Positions 27,218-36,928 of a DNA stretch of 64,000 bases are shown here, piece after piece; the first letter of the stretch is position 1; each line of letters opens with the position of its first letter. Below the pieces are notes generated by a model. It saw only the letters and a program-made list of their open reading frames with translations. It did not search any database and had not been told where the DNA came from. Position numbers and translations under genes: made by a program. Source of the stretch: Levilactobacillus yonginensis (GTDB taxonomy: Bacteria > Bacillota > Bacilli > Lactobacillales > Lactobacillaceae); assembly GCF_003946265.1 (NCBI RefSeq), contig NZ_RHNO01000002.1, forward strand, positions 149,192 to 213,191. The letters are read 5' to 3'.

Positions 27218-28093
27218 ATGATAACGCTTAACAACGAATATTTAACGGTTCAGGTCAACCCATTGGGTGCCGAACTATCGAGTGTCAAAGACAATGAGAG
27301 CGGTTTAGAGTACATGTGGCAGGCGGATAAGGCCTACTGGGGTCGTCACGCCCCAATTCTCTTTCCCATCGTTGGTCGCTTGCAGGATAACCAGTACCGC
27401 CTCGACGGTAAAGCCTATCAAATGACCCAGCACGGGTTCGCTCGTGACCGGACGTTTACCGTTGTCGATCAGGACACGACGCACGTTAGTCTTGAGCTCA
27501 AGGCCGATGCCGAAACGAAGACATTGTTCCCATCCGACTTCATCTTGACCATCAGTTACGAACTGGTGGACCATCAACTGAAGTTCTCAGCGGACGTAGC
27601 CAATCCAATGGATGATACGTTAACGTTCTCCCTGGGGGCCCATCCCGGTTTCAACGTCCCACTGGGTGACCCAGCTGCAGACTTTACAGATTACCAAGTC
27701 ACTGTTTCACCAAAAAAGGTCTACCAACGTGTGCCACTGGTTGGTCCATACAGCGACACGCAACACAGTGTCCCCCTCGATTTGACGCAACCAATGGGCT
27801 TGGATCACGAATTATTTGACCACGACGCTCAGGTTCTGACACTGGACAACCACGAAACCACGGTGATGTTGAGTACACCTGACAGCGACCACGGTGTCGC
27901 ATTGACGGTGGCCGCCCCGTACCTTGGTATCTGGTCACCATACCCCAAGCAAGCACCATTCGTTTGCTTTGAACCTTGGTGGGGCTTAGCAGATGACGTT
28001 CAGGCAACCGGTGATTTAGAAACCAAGGTGGCCATCCACCATTTGGCCGGCCACGAGAATTTCCAGGCGGCTTACCAAATTACTTACTTCTAA
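27218..28093 (+). CDS. Aldose 1-epimerase family protein (LacX-like)
   Basis: Galactose-mutarotase-like fold of 291 residues. Family features: GAELSSVKD near the N-terminus, ILFPIVGRL with Arg, TQHGFARDRTF with the catalytic-type His, LGAHPGFNVPL with the second His, and a C-terminal PFVCFEPWWG carrying the Glu. These agree with the LacX/YeaD branch, whose sugar or hexose-6-phosphate substrate varies. GGGAGG precedes the ATG. It stands alone and is followed by the repeat cluster at 28148-28592. Confidence 0.9.
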   Translation: MITLNNEYLTVQVNPLGAELSSVKDNESGLEYMWQADKAYWGRHAPILFPIVGRLQDNQYRLDGKAYQMTQHGFARDRTFTVVDQDTTHVSLELKADAETKTLFPSDFILTISYELVDHQLKFSADVANPMDDTLTFSLGAHPGFNVPLGDPAADFTDYQVTVSPKKVYQRVPLVGPYSDTQHSVPLDLTQPMGLDHELFDHDAQVLTLDNHETTVMLSTPDSDHGVALTVAAPYLGIWSPYPKQAPFVCFEPWWGLADDVQATGDLETKVAIHHLAGHENFQAAYQITYF

Positions 28094-28147
28094 ACTGAAG
28101 TGTTTGCATCAATCCAGTACTAGTAGACAGCGATATTGCTAAGCTGG

Positions 28148-28275
28148 TTGCGCTCCGGCGGCCAGGGATTCCGCCCGCTGTAGGGACGCTTCAGACTGGA
28201 AAGTTCACCAGACTTCTCGCTCGATTTTGAGCCACGAAGGTCCTTTGCCTCAAAAGTTGCCCGTGGTATTAGCTG
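28148..28275 (-). repeat. Structured dispersed repeat, partial inverted copy R3
   Basis: Read on the minus strand it matches the right two thirds of R1 and R2 (CGAGCGAGAAG, CTGAAGCGTCCC, GCCGGAGCGCA). Its internal stem is TTTTGAG/CTCAAAA where R1 and R2 have TTTGAAG/CTTCAAA, a compensated change. The left arm has diverged beyond recognition, so the outer stem seems lost. Confidence 0.7.
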
Positions 28276-28401
28276 GCAAACAGTAAGTGGCAGGAGACAA
28301 ATTAGGCTGCCTAATCCACAGGTTAATATTGTTATCTGACTCTCTAAGCGGTTGAACAGCACATGTTAAGTTTGGCAGCGCCTATTTTCCGTTAAAACCA
28401 G

Positions 28402-28592
28402 CAATTTGAGCGGAGGTAGCCAGGGGGTGGGCCGGCCGTGAAAATGACGTTAGCTAGTGTTTTGTGCTAGCTTAGGTCATGGGCGCCTTTGAAGACACGG
28501 GGGCTTCGTGGCTTCAAAGCGAGCGAGAAGCCCGCTCTTTGGCTGAAGCGTCCCCACAGCAGGCCCACCCCCTGGCTGCCGGAGCGCAGTTC
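28402..28592. repeat. Structured dispersed repeat, copy R2
   Basis: About 190 nt, similar to R1 (7461-7644). The outer arms 28415-28433 and 28562-28580 form a 19-bp stem with a single G-T pair. Inner stems: AGCTAG/CTAGCT (28452-28457 with 28467-28472), TTTGAAG/CTTCAAA, and GAGCG/CGCTC. A 61-codon frame from 28479 crosses the element, but substitutions relative to R1 are mostly amino-acid-changing, so it does not look protein-coding. Confidence 0.82.
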
Positions 28593-28608
28593 AAAAATTC
28601 ATTTCAAA

Positions 28609-28649
28609 GAAAAAAGGGCTCCCAACGACAAAAGTCATTGAGAGCCCTC
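28609..28649 (-). terminator. Terminator of plsY
   Basis: A 15-bp stem AGGGCTCCCAACGAC/GTCATTGAGAGCCCT (two wobbles) with T6 on the minus strand. Confidence 0.88.
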
Positions 28650-28656
28650 AGTGTTT

Positions 28657-29295
28657 CTATTTAGCGTGGCGCTTACGGTAGCCATGACCAAAGGGAACCA
28701 TCGACTCAGTTCCCTGACGGATCCGCGTAATGTTCGTCCGATGACGGTAAAAGACAAAGATCGTCAAGACCAACGCAATCCCGGTCAAATACCAGTCCTG
28801 AAAGCCTAACGAGATCAATGTAATCAGGCTAAAAGCAATCATGCTGGCGAGACTGACCATGCTGGTCCAGTAGATCAGACTGACCCACAGGCCGGCTGCA
28901 ATCACAAACATGATAGGATTGTAAGCTAGTAGCATCCCCGCTGAGGTGGCCACCGCCTTACCACCCTTGAAGTGGTCGAAGACCGACACAGTATGTCCTA
29001 GAACGGCCATGAGGCCGAACAGGAGTGGCGTTGCCGTTCCGAGGACGGTCGTCACAGGGACAACTAACCCGGGGAAGAAGGTGGGCAGCAACGTTGCGAC
29101 CGTCCCCTTAGCAATATCCAGCACCATCACGATGGTTCCGGCATACGGTCCTAAGACCCGGTACGTATTTGTTGTCCCGATGTTCCCCGAGCCAGACTGT
29201 CGAATATCCGTTTGAAAAAAGGCTTTGCCGACCCAGACACCATTGGGAATGGCACCCAGGAGGTAGGCCACAAGAAGTAAGCCAATTAATTTCAC
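28657..29295 (-). CDS. plsY: Glycerol-3-phosphate acyltransferase PlsY
   Basis: Membrane enzyme that acylates glycerol 3-phosphate from acyl-phosphate, the first step of phospholipid synthesis. Of 212 residues with five or so hydrophobic segments. The three family motifs are present: SGNIGTTNTYRVLG (motif 1, about 36-49), HTVSVFDHFKGGKAVATSAG (motif 2, about 106-125), and YRHRTNITRI near the end (motif 3). The ATG at 29295 has GGAGGAAA upstream. It is divergent from parE, as often seen in Firmicutes. Confidence 0.95.
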   Translation of the reverse strand: MKLIGLLLVAYLLGAIPNGVWVGKAFFQTDIRQSGSGNIGTTNTYRVLGPYAGTIVMVLDIAKGTVATLLPTFFPGLVVPVTTVLGTATPLLFGLMAVLGHTVSVFDHFKGGKAVATSAGMLLAYNPIMFVIAAGLWVSLIYWTSMVSLASMIAFSLITLISLGFQDWYLTGIALVLTIFVFYRHRTNITRIRQGTESMVPFGHGYRKRHAK

Positions 29296-29477
29296 AAGTA
29301 TTTCCTCCGCTCCGGTTTGGTGGGATCATCGCTGATCACCACAAATTAAGCTGTCCTATATTTTAGCATGTTTTAACCGGAACGCCAATTATCTCTGAAA
29401 TTCTGGCACGGTTTTAACTTCGTGTGGTATGATTATGAAGTTACTGGATACCATTAGGGCGGCACTGGACGAACTAT

Positions 29478-29506
29478 TTGAACATATGTTCGCTTTAGGG
29501 TAAACT
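29478..29506 (+). promoter_or_regulatory. parE promoter overlapped by a LexA-type SOS box
   Basis: TTGAAC (29478-29483), a 17-nt spacer and TAAACT (29501-29506) form a sigma-A-like promoter. The palindrome GAACATATGTTC at 29480-29491 fits the Gram-positive LexA core GAAC-N4-GTTC and overlaps the -35 box. parEC is a known LexA target in Bacillus subtilis. Confidence 0.7.
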
Positions 29507-29560
29507 AGAGAAGCATTACAATTTGTATTTTTAACGACTAAAAGTAAAGGGGATTTACGC

Positions 29561-31534
29561 ATGGCGAAAGCAAAACCAAAATATGACGATTCCTCCATTC
29601 AGGTTTTGGAGGGATTGGAAGCTGTTCGTAAACGTCCTGGTATGTATATCGGGTCAACCGACGGCCGGGGTCTGCATCACTTGGTCTACGAAATCGTAGA
29701 TAACGCCGTCGATGAAGCTCTGGCTGGCTATGGTAAGGAAATCAACGTGACCATCCACCAGGACAATAGTATTACGGTCGTTGACCACGGGCGGGGTATG
29801 CCAGTCGGCATGCACGCCTCAGGAATTCCAACACCAGAAGTCATTCTCACTGTGCTGCATGCCGGTGGGAAATTCGGCCAGGGGGGGTACAAGACCTCTG
29901 GGGGACTTCATGGGGTCGGGGCTTCCGTGGTCAACGCCCTCTCAAGCGCACTCACGGTCACCATTGTCCGTGATGGCGTGCGCTATCAAGAAAAATTCAA
30001 AGACGGGGGCCATCCCCAAGGTACGCTGAAAAAACTAGGCAATACCCGGGCCCATAACGGGACCACACTGACATTCAAACCGGACAGTCAGATCTTCACG
30101 ACCACCGTTTATAATTTCTGCACCTTAGCGGAACGGCTACGGGAATCCGCCTTCTTACTAAAGGGCGTCAAGATTACCCTGACCGACGAACGCGAGGGTC
30201 AGGAACGTGAAGAAACCTATCATTTTGAAGACGGGATCAAAGAGTTTGTTGGGTATCTTAACGAAGACAAAGATACGTTGAGCGACGTCATGTACTTTGA
30301 CGGTAGCAAAGACGGCATCGAGGTCGAAGTAGCTGCTCAGTATAACGATGGGTACACTGAAAACCTGCTCTCCTTCGTGAACAACGTTCGGACCAAGGAC
30401 GGTGGTACGCACGAGGCTGGTATGCGGAGTGGGTGGACCAAGGCGTTCAATGAATACGCCCGTAAAGTTGGTCTTCTAAAGGATCGTGACAAAAATCTGG
30501 AAGGAACTGATGTCCGTGAAGGTCTCTCAGCCGTCATCTCGCTGCGAGTGCCCGAAAACCTCTTACAATTTGAAGGCCAAACGAAGGAAAAGCTAGGAAC
30601 ACCCGAAGCCCGGACCATCGTCGACAGCGTGATCAGCGAACAGCTCGGTTACTACCTCATGGAAAATGGGGACTTCGGGAAGATGCTGATCAAGAAGTCT
30701 ACGCAGGCCCGCCAAGCGCGTGAAGCCGCTCGAAAGGCACGTGACGAAAGCCGGAACGGAAAGCGACATAAGAAACACGAACGCCTTCTCTCTGGTAAGT
30801 TGACGCCCGCGCAATCCAAGAACGCGGCCAAGAACGAACTGTTCTTAGTCGAAGGGGATTCCGCCGGTGGTTCAGCTAAGCAAGGTCGGAATCGGAAGTT
30901 CCAAGCTATCCTGCCATTACGGGGGAAGGTCTTGAACACCGAGAAGGCCAAGCTACCTGACATTATGAAGAACGAAGAAATCAGTACCATGATCTACACG
31001 ATTGGTGCTGGTGTCGGGGCTGAGTTCAACATTGAGGACGCCAATTACGACAAGGTCATCATCATGACCGATGCCGATGATGACGGTGCTCATATCCAAA
31101 TTCTCCTGTTAACGTTCTTCTACAAGTACATGCGACCGATGATCGACGCCGGCCGGATCTACATTGCCTTGCCACCGTTGTACCGTATCAAACGGACCGG
31201 GAAAAACCAAGACATTGCGTACGCTTGGACGAACGACGAACTCGCCGAAAAGACGAAGCAGATCAAGAACCACGGGTATAACCTTCAACGGTTCAAGGGG
31301 TTAGGGGAAATGGACGCCGAACAACTGTGGGAAACGACCATGGATCCCGATAACCGGACCCTGATTCGTGTCCAAATTGACGACGCCGCTTTGGCAGAAC
31401 GCCGGGTCACGACGCTGATGGGCGATAAGGTTGAACCACGCCGGAAGTGGATTGAAAACAACGTTCAATTTACCTTAGAGGAAGATAATTCGAGTCTGTT
31501 AGAAAACGACTCATCGGCCTCATCAACTGATTAA
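29561..31534 (+). CDS. parE: DNA topoisomerase IV subunit B
   Basis: ATPase subunit of topoisomerase IV, which decatenates daughter chromosomes. Of 657 residues. The GHKL ATPase domain has GLEAVRKRPGMYIGST, VDNAVDEA and the GGLHGVGASVVNALS nucleotide lid; the TOPRIM domain has EGDSAGGSAKQGR, LPLRGKVLN and MTDADDDGAHI. FKGLGEMDAEQLWETTM is the usual C-terminal motif. A G7 run at 29881-29887 lies in frame here, unlike the broken runs elsewhere. parC starts 31 nt downstream. Confidence 0.97.
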   Translation: MAKAKPKYDDSSIQVLEGLEAVRKRPGMYIGSTDGRGLHHLVYEIVDNAVDEALAGYGKEINVTIHQDNSITVVDHGRGMPVGMHASGIPTPEVILTVLHAGGKFGQGGYKTSGGLHGVGASVVNALSSALTVTIVRDGVRYQEKFKDGGHPQGTLKKLGNTRAHNGTTLTFKPDSQIFTTTVYNFCTLAERLRESAFLLKGVKITLTDEREGQEREETYHFEDGIKEFVGYLNEDKDTLSDVMYFDGSKDGIEVEVAAQYNDGYTENLLSFVNNVRTKDGGTHEAGMRSGWTKAFNEYARKVGLLKDRDKNLEGTDVREGLSAVISLRVPENLLQFEGQTKEKLGTPEARTIVDSVISEQLGYYLMENGDFGKMLIKKSTQARQAREAARKARDESRNGKRHKKHERLLSGKLTPAQSKNAAKNELFLVEGDSAGGSAKQGRNRKFQAILPLRGKVLNTEKAKLPDIMKNEEISTMIYTIGAGVGAEFNIEDANYDKVIIMTDADDDGAHIQILLLTFFYKYMRPMIDAGRIYIALPPLYRIKRTGKNQDIAYAWTNDELAEKTKQIKNHGYNLQRFKGLGEMDAEQLWETTMDPDNRTLIRVQIDDAALAERRVTTLMGDKVEPRRKWIENNVQFTLEEDNSSLLENDSSASSTD

Positions 31535-31565
31535 TCAAAATTCCGGTGAAAGGAGCAATTAATTC

Positions 31566-34013
31566 GTGAGTGAAGGACAAAAAATTCAAGAGCTAACGTT
31601 GGAAGAAGTTATGGGCGACCGCTTCGGTCGTTATTCCAAATCAATCATTCAGGAACGGGCGCTTCCCGATATTCGGGACGGCCTGAAGCCCGTTCAACGG
31701 CGAATCCTATTTGCCATGAACAAGGACGGGAACACCTACGACAAGGGGTTCCGGAAGTCCGCTAAATCTGTCGGAAACGTCATGGGTAACTTTCACCCCC
31801 ATGGTGATAGTTCCATTTATGAAGCACTGACGCGGATGAGCCAGGACTGGAAAGTTCGGGAACCACTCGTTGAAATGCACGGGAACAACGGGTCCATGGA
31901 CGGGGACCCCGCAGCCGCCATGCGGTATACGGAAGCTCGTCTCAGTAAGTTGGCAGGCGAAATGCTCCGTGACATCGACAAGGATACCGTGGAAATGGTC
32001 CTCAACTTCGATGATACTGAGTACGAACCCACCGTCTTGCCAGCCCGATTCCCCAACCTGTTAGTTAACGGATCCACTGGGATCTCAGCGGGTTACGCTA
32101 CCGAGATTCCGCCGCACAATTTAGGAGAAGTCGTGGACGCCTTAGTCTACCTCTTGAGTCATCCCAAGGCTGAACTGGCTGAACTAATGACTTACGTGCA
32201 GGGGCCAGACTTCCCAACTGGTGGTATCATCCAGGGGAAAGATGGCATCGTCAAGGCCTATGAGACTGGTCGGGGCCGCATCGTCGTACGGTCCAAGACT
32301 AAGATTGAACCACTCCGCGGGAATAAGAGCCAAATTACGGTGACGGAGATTCCTTACGAGGTCAACAAGGCCCAACTAGTTAAAAAAATCGATGAAATTC
32401 GGTTAAACAAAAAGGTTGAAGGCCTCGCCGAAGTCCGGGACGAAACCGACCGTGAAGGGTTACGAATTGCCATTGAACTCAAACGAGATGCGGACGCCCA
32501 AGGGGTCTTGAACTACTTGTTTAAGAACACTGAGCTCCAAATCACGTACAACTTCAACATGGTGGCCATCAACCACCAACGGCCAGAACACGTCGGTCTC
32601 AAGACCATCCTGTCAGCGTACCTAGAACACCAACGCACGGTGATTACTAAGCGGACCCAGTACGACCTGCAAAAGGCGCTGGATCGACAGCATATCGTCT
32701 TAGGGTTGATTAAGGCTTTGTCCATTCTCGACGAAGTCATCAAAACCATTCGGGCCAGCAAGGACCGGCGCGATGCGCGGGATAACCTGGTCAGTGCCTA
32801 CGATTTCTCCGAGAAACAAGCGGATGCCATCGTAGCCCTGCAGTTATACCGGTTGACCAACACCGACGTGACTCAGCTAGAGGCCGAATCTGCCAAGCTC
32901 TCCGCCGCTATCGAAGAGGACCGGAAGATCTTGGCTGACCCCAAGACGTTGAACGCTGTGCTGCGGAAGGAATTAAAAGCCGTTGCTAAGGAATACCGGA
33001 ACCCTCGTCGAACTGAGATTCAGGATCAAATTGAAGACCTGAAGATCAAGACGACCGTCACGGTTGCCGATGAAGACGTTGTCGTTTTAGTGAGCCACGA
33101 TGGTTACCTGAAACGCTCTGGTGTCCGTTCCTATACGGCTTCGGACCCCGCAGACAACGGGTTGAAGGATGAGGATTACCCAATCTTCATGCAACAGCTG
33201 AGCACATTGGATCACTTGATGATGTTCACTAACAAGGGGAATCTGATTTACCGGCCCGTTCATGAAATCAGCGATGTGAAGTGGAAGGAAACTGGTGAAC
33301 ATATTTCTCAGACCATCGGCTTAGAGTCCGACGAAGAAATCGTGGCCACCTACGCCTTTAAGACGTTGAAGGAGGCCGGTCACTTCTTGATTGCCACCAG
33401 CGATGGGTACATCAAGCAGACCGCCTTTAAGGACCTGACACCGGGTCGGACGTATAAGAGTCGTGCCGCGGTCTACGAAAAGTTGAAGAATCCGGACGCC
33501 AGTGTCGTTCAGGTCAAGTACCTGACGGAACCCGTTGAACAGGGAATCCTCTTAATTTCCAAGAATGGCTACGCACTGCGCTACACCTTGGATGAGGTTT
33601 CAATCAATGGGGCCCGGACCACCGGTGTTCGTTCCATGGACCTGCGCGACGACGATGAAGTCGTCAACCTAGCCATGGTCACGGATAGTGATACCATTGC
33701 ACTGATCACCCAACGTGGGGCCTTCAAGCGACTGGCAATGAAAGAATTGTCAGTCACGAGTCGGGCTCGCCGGGGAGTGGTCGTCTTACACGAGTTAAAG
33801 CGTGAACCGCACCGGGTCGTTGATTTCATGACGATTCCAGCGGGGAACCCCGCATTAGAAATTCTGACGGACAGAGAACGGACTCACGATGTCCTGCCAA
33901 CCGAACACCCACTTAGCGGTCGTTACTCTAACGGCTCGTTCGTTGTGGATACTGACGTTGAGGGGACGCCGGTCCAGTTACGTCTCAAACCAACGGAACT
34001 AGTCTTGGAATAA
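31566..34013 (+). CDS. parC: DNA topoisomerase IV subunit A
   Basis: DNA-cleaving subunit of topoisomerase IV. Of 815 residues, starting with GTG behind AAAGGAG. The breakage-reunion domain has the quinolone-region motif HPHGDSSIYEAL with Ser82 and Glu86 in sensitive-type form and the catalytic Tyr121 in AAMRYTEARLS. A beta-pinwheel C-terminal domain follows (about 500-810, repeated G..R...L..L). It is in an operon with parE under the LexA-type promoter. Confidence 0.97.
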   Translation: MSEGQKIQELTLEEVMGDRFGRYSKSIIQERALPDIRDGLKPVQRRILFAMNKDGNTYDKGFRKSAKSVGNVMGNFHPHGDSSIYEALTRMSQDWKVREPLVEMHGNNGSMDGDPAAAMRYTEARLSKLAGEMLRDIDKDTVEMVLNFDDTEYEPTVLPARFPNLLVNGSTGISAGYATEIPPHNLGEVVDALVYLLSHPKAELAELMTYVQGPDFPTGGIIQGKDGIVKAYETGRGRIVVRSKTKIEPLRGNKSQITVTEIPYEVNKAQLVKKIDEIRLNKKVEGLAEVRDETDREGLRIAIELKRDADAQGVLNYLFKNTELQITYNFNMVAINHQRPEHVGLKTILSAYLEHQRTVITKRTQYDLQKALDRQHIVLGLIKALSILDEVIKTIRASKDRRDARDNLVSAYDFSEKQADAIVALQLYRLTNTDVTQLEAESAKLSAAIEEDRKILADPKTLNAVLRKELKAVAKEYRNPRRTEIQDQIEDLKIKTTVTVADEDVVVLVSHDGYLKRSGVRSYTASDPADNGLKDEDYPIFMQQLSTLDHLMMFTNKGNLIYRPVHEISDVKWKETGEHISQTIGLESDEEIVATYAFKTLKEAGHFLIATSDGYIKQTAFKDLTPGRTYKSRAAVYEKLKNPDASVVQVKYLTEPVEQGILLISKNGYALRYTLDEVSINGARTTGVRSMDLRDDDEVVNLAMVTDSDTIALITQRGAFKRLAMKELSVTSRARRGVVVLHELKREPHRVVDFMTIPAGNPALEILTDRERTHDVLPTEHPLSGRYSNGSFVVDTDVEGTPVQLRLKPTELVLE

Positions 34014-34149
34014 GACAATCTGTGCGACTTTGCGAGCAGAAATCGTTGCGCTTTTAGTGTAAACGGCCTATCATATACAGTAATAGTAACCATTAGTTGA
34101 CAGGACGTTGTTTAGCGGAGCCCGTCACAATGATAAGGAGCAAAAGCGG

Positions 34150-35109
34150 ATGAAGACGAAGCAGGAAAGCATTTTTTCTTCAAAAACCCTGACGTATTTC
34201 CTACAGCTTGCTGAGACCATGAATTACACGCAGGCTGCCCAGATTTTAGGCATCACGCAACCAGCATTAACGCAGCAGATCAAGAAACTGGAACGAACGG
34301 TGGGCGCACCACTATTCTATTCAGTCGGTAAGAAACTGCGGCTATCCGACGCCGGATATACCATGCTCGACGCGACGCACAAGATTTATGGCATTCTCAA
34401 CCAAGCTACTGACGAGATTCAACAATCGACCAGTGCCACGCAAGGTGAAATCAACATCGGGTTACTGGCATCCATGGAAGATGCCGTTTTTGAGGATTTT
34501 GCCATTCTGTCGTATCAAAACAATCCGGATCTCAAGATTTCCTTCCACATGTTAACCCGGAAGGAAATTTGGGAGCGCCTGGAAAACAACAAGATTGATC
34601 TAGCTATCATGTACTTACCCGATGACTCCATTAAGAACTGGAAACCGTACGAATCGAAGAAGATTATTTCGGACGACCTGTTGTTCATCCATCACGACGA
34701 GCAGTTGGCCAAGAAACGGCGGATCAAGTTCAAGGACACCACCGAAAACGTCTGGGCCATGTATCCGGATGGGTACTACCTGAACCAAACGTTGCACGAA
34801 GCCTACAAGAATCAACTGGCTGATTTTCCTAAGAGTGTGGCGAACTTTACCACACCGACCCAACTGCTCCATTTCTCCATGCAGACGCAATCCGCGACTG
34901 CGTTACCAAATTCGTTTATGATTGGGCAGGACGACTTACCCAACACCTGGACGGCCCATTTCGATCCAAACATTCGGTTCGATTTGGCTTTCGTCTTCCG
35001 GAAGGGTAAAGCAGAAATCCCCCGCATTAGTCACTTCTTGGCGCAGTTTGACCGGTACTTACATACCGACGATTACATTTCCCGCCTTAAACAACTTCGG
35101 AACCAATAA
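34150..35109 (+). CDS. LysR family transcriptional regulator
   Basis: Of 319 residues. N-terminal winged helix-turn-helix (FLQLAETMNYTQAAQILGITQPALTQQIKKLE, residues about 18-50, quoted only in part: TQAAQILGITQPALTQQI) and a LysR-type effector domain (about 95-310, beginning GEINIGLLASMED). The ligand is unknown. The ATG at 34150 follows AAGGAG; the longer frame from 34108 lacks one. It lies in the same direction between parC and ppaC, not divergent from a target, so its regulated gene is unclear; ppaC, 35 nt downstream, is probably co-transcribed. Confidence 0.9.
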   Translation: MKTKQESIFSSKTLTYFLQLAETMNYTQAAQILGITQPALTQQIKKLERTVGAPLFYSVGKKLRLSDAGYTMLDATHKIYGILNQATDEIQQSTSATQGEINIGLLASMEDAVFEDFAILSYQNNPDLKISFHMLTRKEIWERLENNKIDLAIMYLPDDSIKNWKPYESKKIISDDLLFIHHDEQLAKKRRIKFKDTTENVWAMYPDGYYLNQTLHEAYKNQLADFPKSVANFTTPTQLLHFSMQTQSATALPNSFMIGQDDLPNTWTAHFDPNIRFDLAFVFRKGKAEIPRISHFLAQFDRYLHTDDYISRLKQLRNQ

Positions 35110-35144
35110 ACTAAAAATATTATTTGTTAAAGGAGTTCTATCTA

Positions 35145-36074
35145 ATGAGTAAAGCATTGATTTTCGGTCACCAAAATCCAGATACGGACGCTATCGTTGC
35201 CGCTAAGGCCTACGCCTACTTCCAAACCCAGAAGGGCCTGGACGTTGAAGCCGTTGCCTTGGGCGAACCTAACATGGAAACTAATTTCGTGTTGAACCAC
35301 TTTGACGAACCAGCACCACGGGTCATCAAGACTGCTTCTAACGAAGTTGACCACGTTATGTTGGTCGACCACAACGAAGCCCAACAAAGTGTTGAGGACA
35401 TCGACAAGGTGACGGTTACCCACGTCGTTGACCATCACCGAATCGCTAACTTCGAAACGAAGTTGCCTTTGTACTACCGGGCAGAACCAGTTGGTTGTGT
35501 CAGCACGATTTTGACCGAAATGTTCGACGAAGAAAAAATCGAAATCCCAGCTAAGTTAGCTGGTTTGATGCTTTCCGCTATCATTTCAGATACGCTGTTA
35601 TTACAATCCCCAACGACGACTGACAAGGACCGCGAAGCTGTTCGCGCCTTAGCTGAAATCGCTGACGTGGATGTTCAAAGCTACGGTATCGAAATGTTAA
35701 AGGCTGGGACTAACCTGGCAGCTAAGTCTGACAAGGAACTCATCGACGGTGACGCTAAGTCATTCGACATGGGTGACAAGAGCGTACGGATCGGCCAAAT
35801 CAACACGGTCGATTTAGACGACGTGCTGTCCCGTCAGGCTGGTTTGGAAAAGGAAATGCAAGCTGAAATGGCTGCTGACGGCTACGACTTGTTCATTACC
35901 TTGGCCACCAACGTCCTGAACAGCGACTCAGAACTCATCGTTGCCGGTGAACCTAAGAGCGCTGTCGAAACGGCCTTCAACACTAAGCTGGACAACAACC
36001 GTGCTAGCTTGCCTGGTGTTGTTTCCCGGAAGAAGCAAGTGGTGCCTCCATTGACCGCTGCCTTCGAAGGCTAA
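35145..36074 (+). CDS. ppaC: Manganese-dependent inorganic pyrophosphatase
   Basis: Family II (DHH) pyrophosphatase of 309 residues that hydrolyses PPi to phosphate. Metal-binding motifs GHQNPDTDA (8-16), LVDHNE and [14 protein letters not shown] are intact, and the C-terminal DHHA2 domain carries [10 protein letters not shown] near the end. No CBS insert is present. AAAGGAG precedes the ATG at 35145. Codon use is strongly biased, as expected of a highly expressed gene. Confidence 0.96.
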   Translation: MSKALIFGHQNPDTDAIVAAKAYAYFQTQKGLDVEAVALGEPNMETNFVLNHFDEPAPRVIKTASNEVDHVMLVDHNEAQQSVEDIDKVTVTHVVDHHRIANFETKLPLYYRAEPVGCVSTILTEMFDEEKIEIPAKLAGLMLSAIISDTLLLQSPTTTDKDREAVRALAEIADVDVQSYGIEMLKAGTNLAAKSDKELIDGDAKSFDMGDKSVRIGQINTVDLDDVLSRQAGLEKEMQAEMAADGYDLFITLATNVLNSDSELIVAGEPKSAVETAFNTKLDNNRASLPGVVSRKKQVVPPLTAAFEG

Positions 36075-36097
36075 TTTAAGATAACTTACGATCTAAC

Positions 36098-36142
36098 GAA
36101 CATCTCTGCCCGTTTTTTGACTGGGAAGAGGTGTTTTTTTTA
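36098..36142 (+). terminator. Terminator after ppaC
   Basis: ACATCTCTGCCC and GGGAAGAGGTGT pair around 11 nt and are followed by T7-8. Confidence 0.85.
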
Positions 36143-36220
36143 GTCGCTTAAAACAGGATTCGCTATAATACGGTCGATGGTAGTCGTTAGGCATCTTCCT
36201 TCGAGGGAGAGGGATTATGC

Positions 36221-36793
36221 ATGACAAGAAGCTGGTACCGGGGAATTATTACCGCAGTTATCGCTGTTGGTCTGTTACTCACGCAGGTCGGCAATATTGT
36301 TGCTTTGGCAACGACTGCCACACCATTTGGTCCGGAACGTTTCGCGAGTGATCATGCCACGTACGTGATTGATACCAAGTCGGCCTATTACCGGCACATT
36401 TGGGAGGGGGCCATCTCTGCTTGGAACAAGACTGGTGCGTTTCATTTCAAACAGAGTTCAGCAGCCCACGCCCAGATTCAATTGTCGACGGCTTCTCAGT
36501 CCCAGTCTGCATCAATGGGTCAGGACGTTGGTCTCACAGATTTCTGGTCTAGAAATGACTATCTAAAGTCTGTCAAATCGACGTTGAACGCCCAATTGCT
36601 GCAAGAATACGGCTACTCACGGTCAGATGACTTACACGTCGCTGAACACGAGTTAGGCCACACGATGGGCTTAGGTCACAATCCATCTAAGCATAGCGTC
36701 ATGTACTACCGTAACCGCGATGAAGGTATCCAGAAGGTAGATATCCAAGCCGTTAAACTTCGGTATACGTTGCCAGCTGGCGAAGCAAGTTAG
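36221..36793 (+). CDS. Secreted zinc metalloprotease, matrixin (M10A)-like
   Basis: Of 190 residues. An N-terminal hydrophobic segment (about 8-28) is a signal peptide or anchor. The mature domain has the extended zinc motif HELGHTMGLGH (HExxHxxGxxH, about residues 147-157) and a downstream Met-turn SVMYY, so the three His ligands and catalytic Glu are intact. Small predicted Zn-dependent proteases of this type occur widely in lactobacilli, with unknown substrates. GAGGGAGAGGG lies upstream. It is monocistronic, with a strong terminator after it. Confidence 0.9.
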   Translation: MTRSWYRGIITAVIAVGLLLTQVGNIVALATTATPFGPERFASDHATYVIDTKSAYYRHIWEGAISAWNKTGAFHFKQSSAAHAQIQLSTASQSQSASMGQDVGLTDFWSRNDYLKSVKSTLNAQLLQEYGYSRSDDLHVAEHELGHTMGLGHNPSKHSVMYYRNRDEGIQKVDIQAVKLRYTLPAGEAS

Positions 36794-36800
36794 GACCTTT

Positions 36801-36847
36801 AAAACGTTATCACGGGGCTAAGCCCTCAGTGATAACGTTTTTTTAAT
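36801..36847 (+). terminator. Terminator after the metalloprotease gene
   Basis: AAAACGTTATCAC and GTGATAACGTTTT enclose GGGGCTAAGCCCT, followed by T-rich sequence. Confidence 0.9.
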
Positions 36848-36928
36848 CAAATTAATTGTAATTTTGACAAAGAAGCATAAACTAGAAATAAGCTTATTAG
36901 TTGTGCACAATTGATTGGAGGAATCTGA

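Noticed and set aside
31809..31930. Quinolone-resistance substitutions in ParC
   Set aside because: The Ser and Glu at the usual positions (Ser82, Glu86) are in sensitive-type form.
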